Assembly: GCA_964386525.1 (NCBI GenBank) | Contig: CAYLSO010000092.1 | Location: 1 to 14,564 of the forward strand | Length of the DNA: 14,564 bases | Source of the DNA: CAYLSO01 sp964386525 | GTDB lineage: Bacteria > Eisenbacteria > RBG-16-71-46 > DASYSL01 | Reading direction: 5' to 3' | In this document: piece after piece, positions 7,348-13,953 of the stretch | Numbering within the stretch: the first letter of the stretch is position 1 | Layout: each line of letters opens with the position of its first letter | Translations under genes and position numbers: made by a program | Notes under the pieces: generated by a model | What the model saw: the letters and a program-made list of their open reading frames with translations, nothing else | What the model was told of the DNA's origin: nothing | The model's database searches: none

Positions 7348-7378
7348 GGCGCCGCTGCGCCGCGGCTACAGCGGCGCC
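7348..7378. terminator. Perfect 10-bp inverted repeat at convergent gene ends
   Basis: GGCGCCGCTG (7348-7357) and CAGCGGCGCC (7369-7378) are exact reverse complements around an 11-nt loop. The hairpin begins 3 nt after the stop of the 1056-aa gene and its loop holds the stop codon of the leftward metallophosphoesterase gene (7366-7368). Its position suits a bidirectional transcription end, although neither strand has a following T-run, so termination strength is uncertain. Confidence 0.5.
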
Positions 7379-8226
7379 AGCAGCTCCCGGGTCGCGGCCT
7401 CCGGGTCCTCCGGGTCGAAGCGCACCAGCGCCAGCTCCGGCCCGTCGTGCGCCGCCGAGAAGCAATGCGTGGGGCCGAGCCGCGTGCGCCACTGGCCGGT
7501 GAGCCGCGCCGACTCGTGCACGTGGCCGTGCAGGGTGACGAGCGGCCGGCGCGCCTCGATGAAACGGCGGATGGCGATGCTGCCGACGTGCACGTCGGCC
7601 GTGACGTGGTCGATGCGCACGGTGTCGAGGGCGGCGCGGTCCAGCGGGGTGTCGTAGGGCGGCGAGTGGAAGAGGAAGACGGCGGCGCTCAGGTCGTCGC
7701 CGCCCGCCAGGCTCTCGAGGTCCCGCTGGATGCTCCCCCAGCGCACCTCTCCCGCGTCCGCCTCCACCGTGCGGAACCCTTCCTCTGGCGAGATGCACCC
7801 CGGATCCACGAAGCGCGAGACGTCGTAGCGCTCCCAGTCCTTGAGCCGGAAGGGCGTGGGCGGCACGCAGGCGTAGCCGTACACCGCGAAGCGCCCGAGC
7901 GCCAGCCGCCGCCCGTGCGCGTACTCCCACAGGCCGTCGCCGGCGGCGATCAGCGCCGCCTCCTCGCGGCGCGGATCGTCGTTGCCGAAGATCAGGAAGA
8001 CGCGCGGCGCGGACTCGCCCAGATCGGCGCGCAGGGCGCGGAAGCCGGCCGCCAGCACGTCGTCGATGAAGCCCTCGGTAGGGGCTTCCCCGGCGTGGCC
8101 GAAGACCGGCAGCAGGTCGCCGCCCAGGAACACGGCGGCCGGCGCCTCGTCGCGGATGGCGGCGAAGAGGCGCCGGAAGCGGCCCGGACGGCCGTGCAGG
8201 TCGGTGGCGTAGAAGCAGGCGGGCAT
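7366..8226 (-). CDS. Metallophosphoesterase (calcineurin-like) family protein
   Basis: A 286-aa soluble protein with the metal-ligand motifs of the calcineurin-like phosphoesterase fold in order: ATDLHG (7-12, D9 and H11), GGDLLP (35-40, D37), FGNDD (80-84, N82 and D83), FHSPP (186-190, H187) and LHGHVHES (232-239, H235 and H237). These would bind a dinuclear metal centre and hydrolyse a phosphate ester or diester. The substrate cannot be told from sequence. No signal peptide is present. The start is ATG at 8226, with GAGGG about 8 nt upstream. It lies 15 nt downstream of the HIT gene on the same strand, so the two are almost certainly co-transcribed, which hints at nucleotide or dinucleotide substrates. 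The family is secure; the specific activity is not. Confidence 0.9.
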   Translation of the reverse strand: MPACFYATDLHGRPGRFRRLFAAIRDEAPAAVFLGGDLLPVFGHAGEAPTEGFIDDVLAAGFRALRADLGESAPRVFLIFGNDDPRREEAALIAAGDGLWEYAHGRRLALGRFAVYGYACVPPTPFRLKDWERYDVSRFVDPGCISPEEGFRTVEADAGEVRWGSIQRDLESLAGGDDLSAAVFLFHSPPYDTPLDRAALDTVRIDHVTADVHVGSIAIRRFIEARRPLVTLHGHVHESARLTGQWRTRLGPTHCFSAAHDGPELALVRFDPEDPEAATRELLAPL

Positions 8227-8241
8227 CAGCAGCCCTCGGGT

Positions 8242-8580
8242 CTAGCCCGGAGGCCAGCCCATGGCGCGGCCGCCCAGCAGGTGCACGTGCAGGTGGAGGA
8301 CCGACTGGCCGGCCTCCGCCCCCGTGTTCACCACGGTGCGGAAGGCCCCCAGGCCGCGCTTCTGCGCGATCCCCGCCGCGGTGGCGAGCAGGTGGCCGAG
8401 CAGTTCTTGGTGACCGGCCTGCGCTTCGGCCAGCGAGGCGACGTGCTCCCTGGGGCAGACGAGCACATGCGTGGGGGCTTGCGGCTGGATGTCCTCGAAG
8501 GCGAAGCACAGCGCGTCCTCGTGCACCTTCTTGGCGGGGATGTCGCCGCGGGCGATCTTGCAGAAGAGGCAGTTCTCCAT
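8242..8580 (-). CDS. HIT family (HINT-like) purine nucleoside phosphoramidase/nucleotide hydrolase
   Basis: A 112-aa protein of normal size for bacterial HINT proteins, which hydrolyse the phosphoramidate bond of AMP-lysine-type and related adenylated substrates. It has the zinc-type N-terminus ENCLFCKI (2-9, with C4 and C7), FEDIQPQAPTHVLVCPREH (28-46), and the histidine triad QSVLHLHVHLLGGR (92-105), in which H96, H98 and H100 form HxHxH and H98 is the expected nucleophile. The C-terminal GWPPG (108-112) is also typical. The frame extends 13 codons further upstream, but ATG at 8580 is preferred: AGGAGGTG (8591-8598) lies 10 nt before it and the family's N-terminus begins there. It is the first gene of a pair with the metallophosphoesterase. 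Confidence 0.93.
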   Translation of the reverse strand: MENCLFCKIARGDIPAKKVHEDALCFAFEDIQPQAPTHVLVCPREHVASLAEAQAGHQELLGHLLATAAGIAQKRGLGAFRTVVNTGAEAGQSVLHLHVHLLGGRAMGWPPG

Positions 8581-8889
8581 CCCGGCTTCGCACCTCCTAC
8601 TCTTGATCGTGGCAGGCAATCAGACGACCAACGGCCGAGTCCCGCATCTGGCACCGTTCGCCGGGCCTCCGCCGGTCGACCGGGGCGAGGCCTCGGATCT
8701 CCACCCGATGCCACGCCGCGCCAGGTTCAGCAGGATACCACCGCACCCGACGGAACTTCACCGGTCCGACCCCGCCGCGTTCTGCTCCCTCCCCCGGCTG
8801 TCTGCGATCGGCGTGCGGAGGCACGCTCTCGCCCGCACCCTCGCGCCGCGACCGTCGATCCGGGTCCACATCGAGGCCGGCAGCCAGGA
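8581..8889. other. Intergenic region between beta-helix gene and HIT gene
   Basis: 309 bases without a supportable gene. It contains the HIT ribosome binding site (8591-8598) and a 12-bp palindrome CCGGTCGACCGG (8672-8683). It also contains a 6-bp hairpin, GCGTGC (8811-8816) with GCACGC (8821-8826), with a GGAG loop. That hairpin lies 64-79 nt downstream of the beta-helix gene's stop and could be its transcription end, but no T-run follows. Base composition looks slightly less GC-extreme than in the flanking HIT and phosphoesterase genes. Confidence 0.5.
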
Positions 8890-10326
8890 TCACCGTGTCG
8901 GTTGCGCGATCGGAATGTACTGCCAGCCGCTTCCATCCCACACCTGCAGGGCCTGGCCGCGGGGGGCGTCCGGTACCCATATCGTGGTGCCGGGCGCGAC
9001 GTCGGTGGGCCGCGTGTCGGGAGGGCCGATCCTGAAGCTGGCCGGCACGCCGCCGACCGGCCACCAGTTGTTCCCGTCCGAGAGCAGGAGCCTGCTGCCA
9101 CGGCCGGCGGCGCGGTCGTAGACGAGCGTTCCCTCGTTGCCCGTCTCCGGGGCCGGGCCCAGGTACGGGACGGCTCTGAACGGGACCCGGATCCCGGGGA
9201 TCTTCATCGCCTCCGGCGAGGTCGGGTCCTGGACCAGGGCCAGAAGCCCCTGCCACCCGTTGGCAGCATCTCCCGTGGGGTACCTGACCATCTCGAGGTT
9301 GCCGTCATGGTCGTCCTGCGGCATCACGCACACCCCTCGACTGGTCGTGTCCGACACATCCACGCAGACACCACAGTTGTTGAAGGAGTTGGCCCCGATG
9401 GTGACGCCCTGGCACGCTCCCCGGACTCGGATTCCCACGGCCGTATGCGGAGGGCGACCGGTCGTGAACCCACAGCCTTCGACGACCACCCCTCGGGCTC
9501 CCTCCAGGTCGATCGCCGTCTTGGCTCCCGCCTGCGTGAAGTCCTCGAATTGCGATCGCACGATCACGCCCCCGCAACCCTTGAATTTCAGCTGGCCGTC
9601 CGTGGCGGCGGCCCCCGCCAGGGTGTGATTCGCCTCTATCCCGTTCGCCTGGACGAAGTGTCCCCCGGCTTCCTCACAGTACAGCCCCCAGCGCCGATTG
9701 GTGTTGGCGTAGTACCCGAGCAGGAGGCTCTGGGCGACGCTGAAGAGATGGGCGCCATCCCGGCCGTTGGTATTGAAGTTGCAGTCCAGGATCACGGGAA
9801 AGTCGACGTACTCGAGGTGAAGGCCATCGCGCCCACAGCTGTTCACGGCGACGTGATCCATGTGGAGCGCCGTCGCACGGGCTTCCGGCTCGGCCACCCA
9901 GTGGATGCCGTCCCCCTGCCCGGCGACCCCCTTGGCGTTGCCCTCGATCATGAGGTCCCGGAACGTGATGTCGTAGGCGTGCGGAGCCAGTCCGTATTGG
10001 GGAACGATCTGGAACACGTGGGTGTCCTTGTCCTTGCCCACCACGCGGCTATCCTGGCCCTCCCCCTCGATGATCACCCGGCCGCCCCTGACGAACAGCG
10101 TGCCGGTCTGGATCCATGGCCCCTTGGGGATGTGAACGATCCCGCCGGCCGGGGAAGCCCTTGAAATGAGGTCGAGGACCGCCTGAATGTCCCCACCGAA
10201 ATCCCGGATGTCGAAGGCCTGGAGGGTCTGGCTCGAAGCCGGCTCGATGGGCAACGCTTGTGCGAGCGCCAACGATGTGAGCAGCGCGCATCCCCCCAGA
10301 GCCGGAATCAAGTCCCGCATCCTCAT
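8890..10326 (-). CDS. Secreted right-handed beta-helix (pectate-lyase-like fold) protein
   Basis: A 478-aa protein with an N-terminal signal peptide: a short basic start (MRMRD), hydrophobic core 6-22, and a likely cleavage after LAQA (21-24). From about 38 (FDIRDFGGDIQAVLDLISRA) it has the start typical of pectate-lyase-type beta-helix proteins. There follow irregular repeating strands rich in Val/Ile/Gly/Asn, such as GGRVIIEGEG (81-90), ITFRDLMIEGN (120-130), GVVVEGCGFTTG (279-290) and GVTIGANSFNNCG (307-319). Many such proteins bind or cleave polysaccharide, but I cannot identify catalytic residues, so no enzyme activity is claimed. Two related C-terminal segments (about 398-425 and 446-472) each end in a DG..W motif. 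The start is ATG at 10326 with AGGAG (10335-10339) 8 nt upstream; the longer open frame would place a charged extension before the signal peptide. It uses more A/T-containing codons than its neighbours, a possible sign of transfer. Confidence 0.82.
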   Translation of the reverse strand: MRMRDLIPALGGCALLTSLALAQALPIEPASSQTLQAFDIRDFGGDIQAVLDLISRASPAGGIVHIPKGPWIQTGTLFVRGGRVIIEGEGQDSRVVGKDKDTHVFQIVPQYGLAPHAYDITFRDLMIEGNAKGVAGQGDGIHWVAEPEARATALHMDHVAVNSCGRDGLHLEYVDFPVILDCNFNTNGRDGAHLFSVAQSLLLGYYANTNRRWGLYCEEAGGHFVQANGIEANHTLAGAAATDGQLKFKGCGGVIVRSQFEDFTQAGAKTAIDLEGARGVVVEGCGFTTGRPPHTAVGIRVRGACQGVTIGANSFNNCGVCVDVSDTTSRGVCVMPQDDHDGNLEMVRYPTGDAANGWQGLLALVQDPTSPEAMKIPGIRVPFRAVPYLGPAPETGNEGTLVYDRAAGRGSRLLLSDGNNWWPVGGVPASFRIGPPDTRPTDVAPGTTIWVPDAPRGQALQVWDGSGWQYIPIAQPTR

Positions 10327-10466
10327 GACCGGTTCTCCTGCTGGAATAGCTCGAGGCCCTCGAACAGCACGCACGGCCGGGCTCGGCGGCGCGGGGCTCT
10401 CTTGGCGCCACGTCCGGGCCCTTCCCCGGCTCTGGCAGGCCATCGCCGGGTTCGGCCAGTTGCTGG

Positions 10467-10934
10467 CTACCCCTCGTCCTCCGGCTCCTCAATCGGCTCG
10501 CCCCACAGATTGGTGCGCGGGCCGCCGCCGGAGCGGAACTTCTTGAGGTCCTCTTCCAGCTTGCTGAACTTGCCTTTCTTGTCCGACTTGAGGTCGTCGG
10601 CGAACTGCTGGCGCAGCGCCTCCTCGCGCTCGCGCTTGCGCTCGCTGAACGACTTCATCTCGGTCTCCATGGCCGGGCCCCCGCCGGCCGCCAACTCCTC
10701 GATCTTGAGGTGGTCGCCGATCTCGAGGCGCGCCCCGTAGGCGTCGGCCACCTCGCGCAGCACGCTCAGCTCGACCAGCTCGCGCACCGCCACGCCTAGG
10801 ATCTCCGGGGCGATCCCGAGCAGCTCGGCCACCTCGGCGACGCACGGCGGCACCGATTCGCGGTGCGCCAACACGCGCACGCCGGCGAGGATCAGGTGCG
10901 CCTGCTCGCGGCTGGGACGGACTCTCTCGGACAT
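10467..10934 (-). CDS. Small conserved-type protein: winged-helix-like N-terminus plus charged helical C-terminus
   Basis: A 155-aa cytoplasmic protein that I cannot name. Residues 10-75 look like a helix-turn-helix/winged-helix unit: helices at 10-24, VAEVAELLGIAPEILGVAVRELVELSVL as three short helices (32-59), then a strand pair around RLEIGDH (69-75). Residues 90-134 are highly charged and probably one long helix or coiled coil (SFSERKREREEAL, FSKLEEDLKKF). The C-terminus is short and acidic. The start is ATG at 10934 with GGAGGG (10941-10946) 6 nt upstream; the very long open frame beyond it is antisense to the M16 peptidase gene and is not coding. The stop overlaps a small hairpin (10455-10467). 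DNA binding is plausible from the N-terminus but not shown. Confidence 0.7.
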   Translation of the reverse strand: MSERVRPSREQAHLILAGVRVLAHRESVPPCVAEVAELLGIAPEILGVAVRELVELSVLREVADAYGARLEIGDHLKIEELAAGGGPAMETEMKSFSERKREREEALRQQFADDLKSDKKGKFSKLEEDLKKFRSGGGPRTNLWGEPIEEPEDEG

Positions 10935-10954
10935 GGCCAACCCTCCGGGGGCGG

Positions 10955-10963
10955 ATTCTAGCA
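10955..10963 (-). promoter_or_regulatory. Candidate extended -10 promoter for the 155-aa gene
   Basis: On the minus strand TGC-TAGAAT forms an extended -10 element (TAGAAT 5/6 to TATAAT), with no convincing -35. Transcription would begin about 13 nt before the ATG, just ahead of the GGAGGG ribosome binding site. It lies next to the 19-bp tandem repeats, which would sit in the position of upstream control sites. Confidence 0.3.
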
Positions 10964-10975
10964 CGGGGGCACGGT

Positions 10976-11044
10976 GGTGGACGGCCGGCGCGGCGGTGGA
11001 CGACCGGCGCGGCGGTGGACGGCCGGCGCGGCGGTGGACGGCCG
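10976..11044. repeat. 19-bp tandem direct repeat, 3 full copies plus a partial fourth
   Basis: Units begin at 10976, 10995 and 11014, with a 12-base partial copy from 11033. The consensus is GGTGGACGGCCGGCGCGGC. The second copy differs by one base (GACGACC for GACGGCC). The repeat lies between the divergent 155-aa gene and the M16 peptidase gene. The period is not a multiple of three and the repeat precedes both start codons, so it is not coding. The near-identity of the copies points to recent slippage amplification or to selection as an array of binding sites. Confidence 0.9.
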
Positions 11045-11126
11045 ACCGCCGTTTGCGGCATCCTGGGTCCGCCGTCCGCCGCACCCGAACCCAGCAGCGC
11101 CAGAGAGACCGCCACCGGAGGACCCG

Positions 11127-13832
11127 ATGGAGTTCCAGAAGCACACCCTGCCCAACGGCCTGGAGGTCATCCTGCGGCGGGACGACCGCCTGCCCCTGGT
11201 GGCGGTCAACCTCTGGTACCACGTCGGCCCGGCCAACGAGACGCCCGGCCTCACCGGCTTCGCCCACCTCTTCGAGCACATGATGTTCCAGGGCTCGGGA
11301 CACGTCGGCGAGGACGAGCACTTCCGCCTGCTGGAGGGGGCCGGCGCATCGTTGATCAACGGCACCACCGATTTCGACCGCACCAACTACATGGAGGACG
11401 TGCCCGCCGACCAGCTCGAGCTGGCCCTGTGGCTGGAGAGCGACCGCATGGGCTTCCTGCTCGATCGCCTCGACCAGACCATGCTCGCCAACCAGCAGGA
11501 CGTGGTGCGCAACGAGCGCCGCCAGACAGTGGAGAGCGCGCCCTACGGGCTGGCCGAGGAGCGCCTGTGGCAGACGCTCTTCCCCGAGGGCCACCCCTAC
11601 CACGCCTGCATCATCGGCTCGCACGTGGACATCCAGACGGCGCGCCTCGAGGACGTGCGCGACTTCTTCCGCCGCTACTACGCGCCCAACAACGCCAGCC
11701 TGGCCATCGTGGGAGACGTCGATCGGGCGCAAACCCTGCGCCTGGTCGAGAAGTACTTCGGCCCGATCCCGCGCGGGCCCGAAGTGGCGAAAGCCCGCGT
11801 CACGACCCCGCCCATCACCGGCGAGCGCCGCGCCGTGGTCACCGACCAGGTGGAGCTGCCGCGCGTCTACCTGGCGTGGCTCAGCGCCCCCATCTTCGCC
11901 CCCGGCGACGCCGAGGCCGAGATCGCGGCGCGCATCCTGGGCGGCGGCAAGGCCAGCCGCCTTTACAAGCGCCTGGTCTACGACGACCAGATCGCACAGG
12001 GCGTGAGCGCCTGGCAGCAGTCGCTGGCGCTCGGCTCGGTCTTCCAGATCCTGGCCACCGCCAAGCCGGGACGCACGGCCGAGGAGCTGGAGCGGGCCAT
12101 CGACGAGGAGACCGCGCGCCTGGCCGGGGACGGGCCCACCGCCGCGGAGCTGGAGAGCGCCAAGAACGCCGTCCACGCAGGGATGACCATGAGCCTCGAG
12201 GAGATCGGAGGGTTCTCCGGCGTGGCCGACCGGCTGAACCGCTACAACCACCACTTGGGCGACCCCGGCTATCTCGAGCAAGACCTGGCGCGCCACGCCG
12301 CGGTGACCGCCGCGGACGTGCGCCGCATCGCGGCCGAGACCCTGGCGCGCGAGCGGCGCGTCGTGGCGCACGTCGTGCCCGGCGAGAAGGGGTTGCCGCT
12401 CGATCCCGAGACGCCGCCGCCGCCCCAGCGCGCCGAGGCCGCGGCAGCGCCCCCGCCCGCCGCCGCCGAGCCGTGGCGCGCCACGCCGCCCGGGCCGCTG
12501 CCCCTGCCCGTCAAGCCGCTGCCGGGGGCGCGCGAGTTCCGGCTCGCCAACGGGCTCACCGTCCTCCACGCCGAGTCGCACGGGCTGCCGGTGGTGGCCG
12601 CCGAGCTGGTGCTCCGCTCGGGCAGCGCCGCCGACCCGCAAGCGCTGCCGGGGCTGGCCGGCTTCACCGCCGCCATGCTCGACGAGGGCACCGCACGGCG
12701 CGACGCCCTGGGCATCGCGCGCGACCTCGAGGCCATCGGCGCGCTGCTCAGCACCGGCGCCAGCCTGGACGGCAGCTTCGTCTGGGTCCGCAGCTTGAAG
12801 CAGCACCTCGGCCGGGCTCTCGACATCTGGGCCGACGTGGCCCTGGCCCCGGCCTTCCCCGAGGGCGAGATCGAGCGCGTGCGCGACGACCGGGTCACAG
12901 CGCTCCTGCAGCGGCGCGATTCGCCGGCGCAGACGGCCAGCCGCGTGCTCTACCCGTGTCTCTACGGGCCGCGCCACCCTTACGGGCACATCACCCTCGG
13001 CGACGAGGCGGCGCTCGGGCGCATGGCGCGCGCCGACCTGGTCGAATTCTACCGGCGTGCCTTCACGCCGCGCGACGCCGCCCTGGTGCTGGCCGGCGAC
13101 CTCACCGAGGGCGAGGCCCGCGACCTGGCCGAGCGCTGGTTCGGCGGCTGGACCGGGCCGGCCATCCAGGCGCCGGCCCCGGCGGCCGGCATCGCGGTCC
13201 CCGAGCGGGTGGTCCTGGTGGACAAGCCGGGCTCGCCGCAGACCATGCTGCTGGTGGCGCAGACGGCCGTGCCCCGCTCGCACCCGGACTTCGAGACCCT
13301 GCACGTCATGAACCAGGTCCTGGGCGGCCTGTTCTCGAGCCGCATCAACCTCAACCTGCGCGAGCGCCACGGGTACACCTACGGCGCCTTCTCCGGCATC
13401 TCGGAGACGCGCGGCGTGGCCCCGCTGTGGGCGGGCGCCAGCGTGCGCACCGACGTCACCGGCGCGTCGATCCGCGAGATCCTCGGCGAGGTGCGCGGCA
13501 TGCTCGAGCGCCCGGTGGGCGAGGACGAGCTGCGCCTGGCCAAGGACTCGATCACCCGCTCGCTGCCGGCGCTGTTCGAGACCACGCAGAGCACCGTGGG
13601 GACCCTCGGCTCGCTCTTCCTCTACGAGCTGCCGCCCGACTACTACGAGCACCTGCCCCGGCGGCTTCAGGCGCTCACCGCCGAGGAGGTCTTCGCGGCC
13701 ACCCGACGCCACGTCGACCCCGAGCGCCTGCTGATCGTGGCCGTGGGCGACCGCGCCGCGGTCGAGCCGCAGCTGGCGGACCTGGGGCTGGGGGCGATCG
13801 CCTACCGGGACGCCGACGCGAGAGCCGTATGA
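11127..13832 (+). CDS. Two-unit M16 family zinc metallopeptidase
   Basis: A 901-aa protein built from two tandem M16 (insulinase/processing-peptidase) units. The first (about 1-425) has the inverted zinc motif HLFEH (47-51) in FAHLFEHMMFQG; E50 is the catalytic base and a Glu of VVRNERR (E130) is the likely third ligand. A Pro/Ala-rich linker covers about 428-466. The second unit (about 467-895) starts with a similar REFRLANGLTVL, but where HxxEH should be it has FTAAMLDEG (513-521), so it is catalytically dead. It keeps the substrate-closing LRERHGYTYGAFSG signature (744-757) of M16 C-terminal units. Together they should form a clam-shell peptidase for short peptides. The start is ATG at 11127 with GGAGG (11117-11121) 5 nt upstream. 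No signal peptide is visible from this start, whereas many M16 zinc proteases of this size in Gram-negatives are exported. Transcription likely ends at the hairpin after 13840. Confidence 0.93.
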   Translation: MEFQKHTLPNGLEVILRRDDRLPLVAVNLWYHVGPANETPGLTGFAHLFEHMMFQGSGHVGEDEHFRLLEGAGASLINGTTDFDRTNYMEDVPADQLELALWLESDRMGFLLDRLDQTMLANQQDVVRNERRQTVESAPYGLAEERLWQTLFPEGHPYHACIIGSHVDIQTARLEDVRDFFRRYYAPNNASLAIVGDVDRAQTLRLVEKYFGPIPRGPEVAKARVTTPPITGERRAVVTDQVELPRVYLAWLSAPIFAPGDAEAEIAARILGGGKASRLYKRLVYDDQIAQGVSAWQQSLALGSVFQILATAKPGRTAEELERAIDEETARLAGDGPTAAELESAKNAVHAGMTMSLEEIGGFSGVADRLNRYNHHLGDPGYLEQDLARHAAVTAADVRRIAAETLARERRVVAHVVPGEKGLPLDPETPPPPQRAEAAAAPPPAAAEPWRATPPGPLPLPVKPLPGAREFRLANGLTVLHAESHGLPVVAAELVLRSGSAADPQALPGLAGFTAAMLDEGTARRDALGIARDLEAIGALLSTGASLDGSFVWVRSLKQHLGRALDIWADVALAPAFPEGEIERVRDDRVTALLQRRDSPAQTASRVLYPCLYGPRHPYGHITLGDEAALGRMARADLVEFYRRAFTPRDAALVLAGDLTEGEARDLAERWFGGWTGPAIQAPAPAAGIAVPERVVLVDKPGSPQTMLLVAQTAVPRSHPDFETLHVMNQVLGGLFSSRINLNLRERHGYTYGAFSGISETRGVAPLWAGASVRTDVTGASIREILGEVRGMLERPVGEDELRLAKDSITRSLPALFETTQSTVGTLGSLFLYELPPDYYEHLPRRLQALTAEEVFAATRRHVDPERLLIVAVGDRAAVEPQLADLGLGAIAYRDADARAV

Positions 13833-13839
13833 ACGGGCC

Positions 13840-13862
13840 GGGAAGGCTCGTCTTGCCTTCCC
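13840..13862 (+). terminator. Hairpin after M16 peptidase gene
   Basis: GGGAAGGC (13840-13847) and GCCTTCCC (13855-13862) form a perfect 8-bp stem around a 7-nt loop, 7 nt after the peptidase stop codon. It is followed by GC-rich sequence rather than a T-run, so it is a probable but atypical terminator or a 3'-end stabiliser. It overlaps the -35 element of the candidate promoter for the following rho-like gene. Confidence 0.5.
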
Positions 13863-13881
13863 CGCGGCCTTGGCCCACAAT
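13853..13881 (+). promoter_or_regulatory. Candidate promoter for the rho-like gene
   Basis: TTGCCT (13853-13858, 4/6 to TTGACA) and CACAAT (13876-13881, 4/6 to TATAAT) are 17 nt apart. Transcription would start near 13888 and give a leader of about 65 nt. It is the best promoter-like pair in this 121-bp gap, but it is a motif match only. Confidence 0.35.
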
Positions 13882-13953
13882 GGCGCGCGTTCCCGCCCGG
13901 CGCGTCCGGGCGCGTCCCCCCGACATCGTCAAGACGAGGAGTGAACTCTTCGC

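Noticed and set aside
8672..8683. 12-bp palindrome CCGGTCGACCGG
   Set aside because: Short perfect palindromes arise easily in GC-rich DNA; there is one copy and no adjacent promoter elements to call it an operator.
7447..10164. Open frame of about 905 codons on the plus strand across three leftward genes and their intergenic region
   Set aside because: It crosses gene boundaries and noncoding sequence and shows no domain, while the minus-strand frames show HIT, phosphoesterase and beta-helix features.
10935..13880. Extension of the 155-aa minus-strand frame by almost 1000 codons
   Set aside because: The extension is antisense to the M16 peptidase; a good ribosome binding site and ATG at 10934 define the real start.
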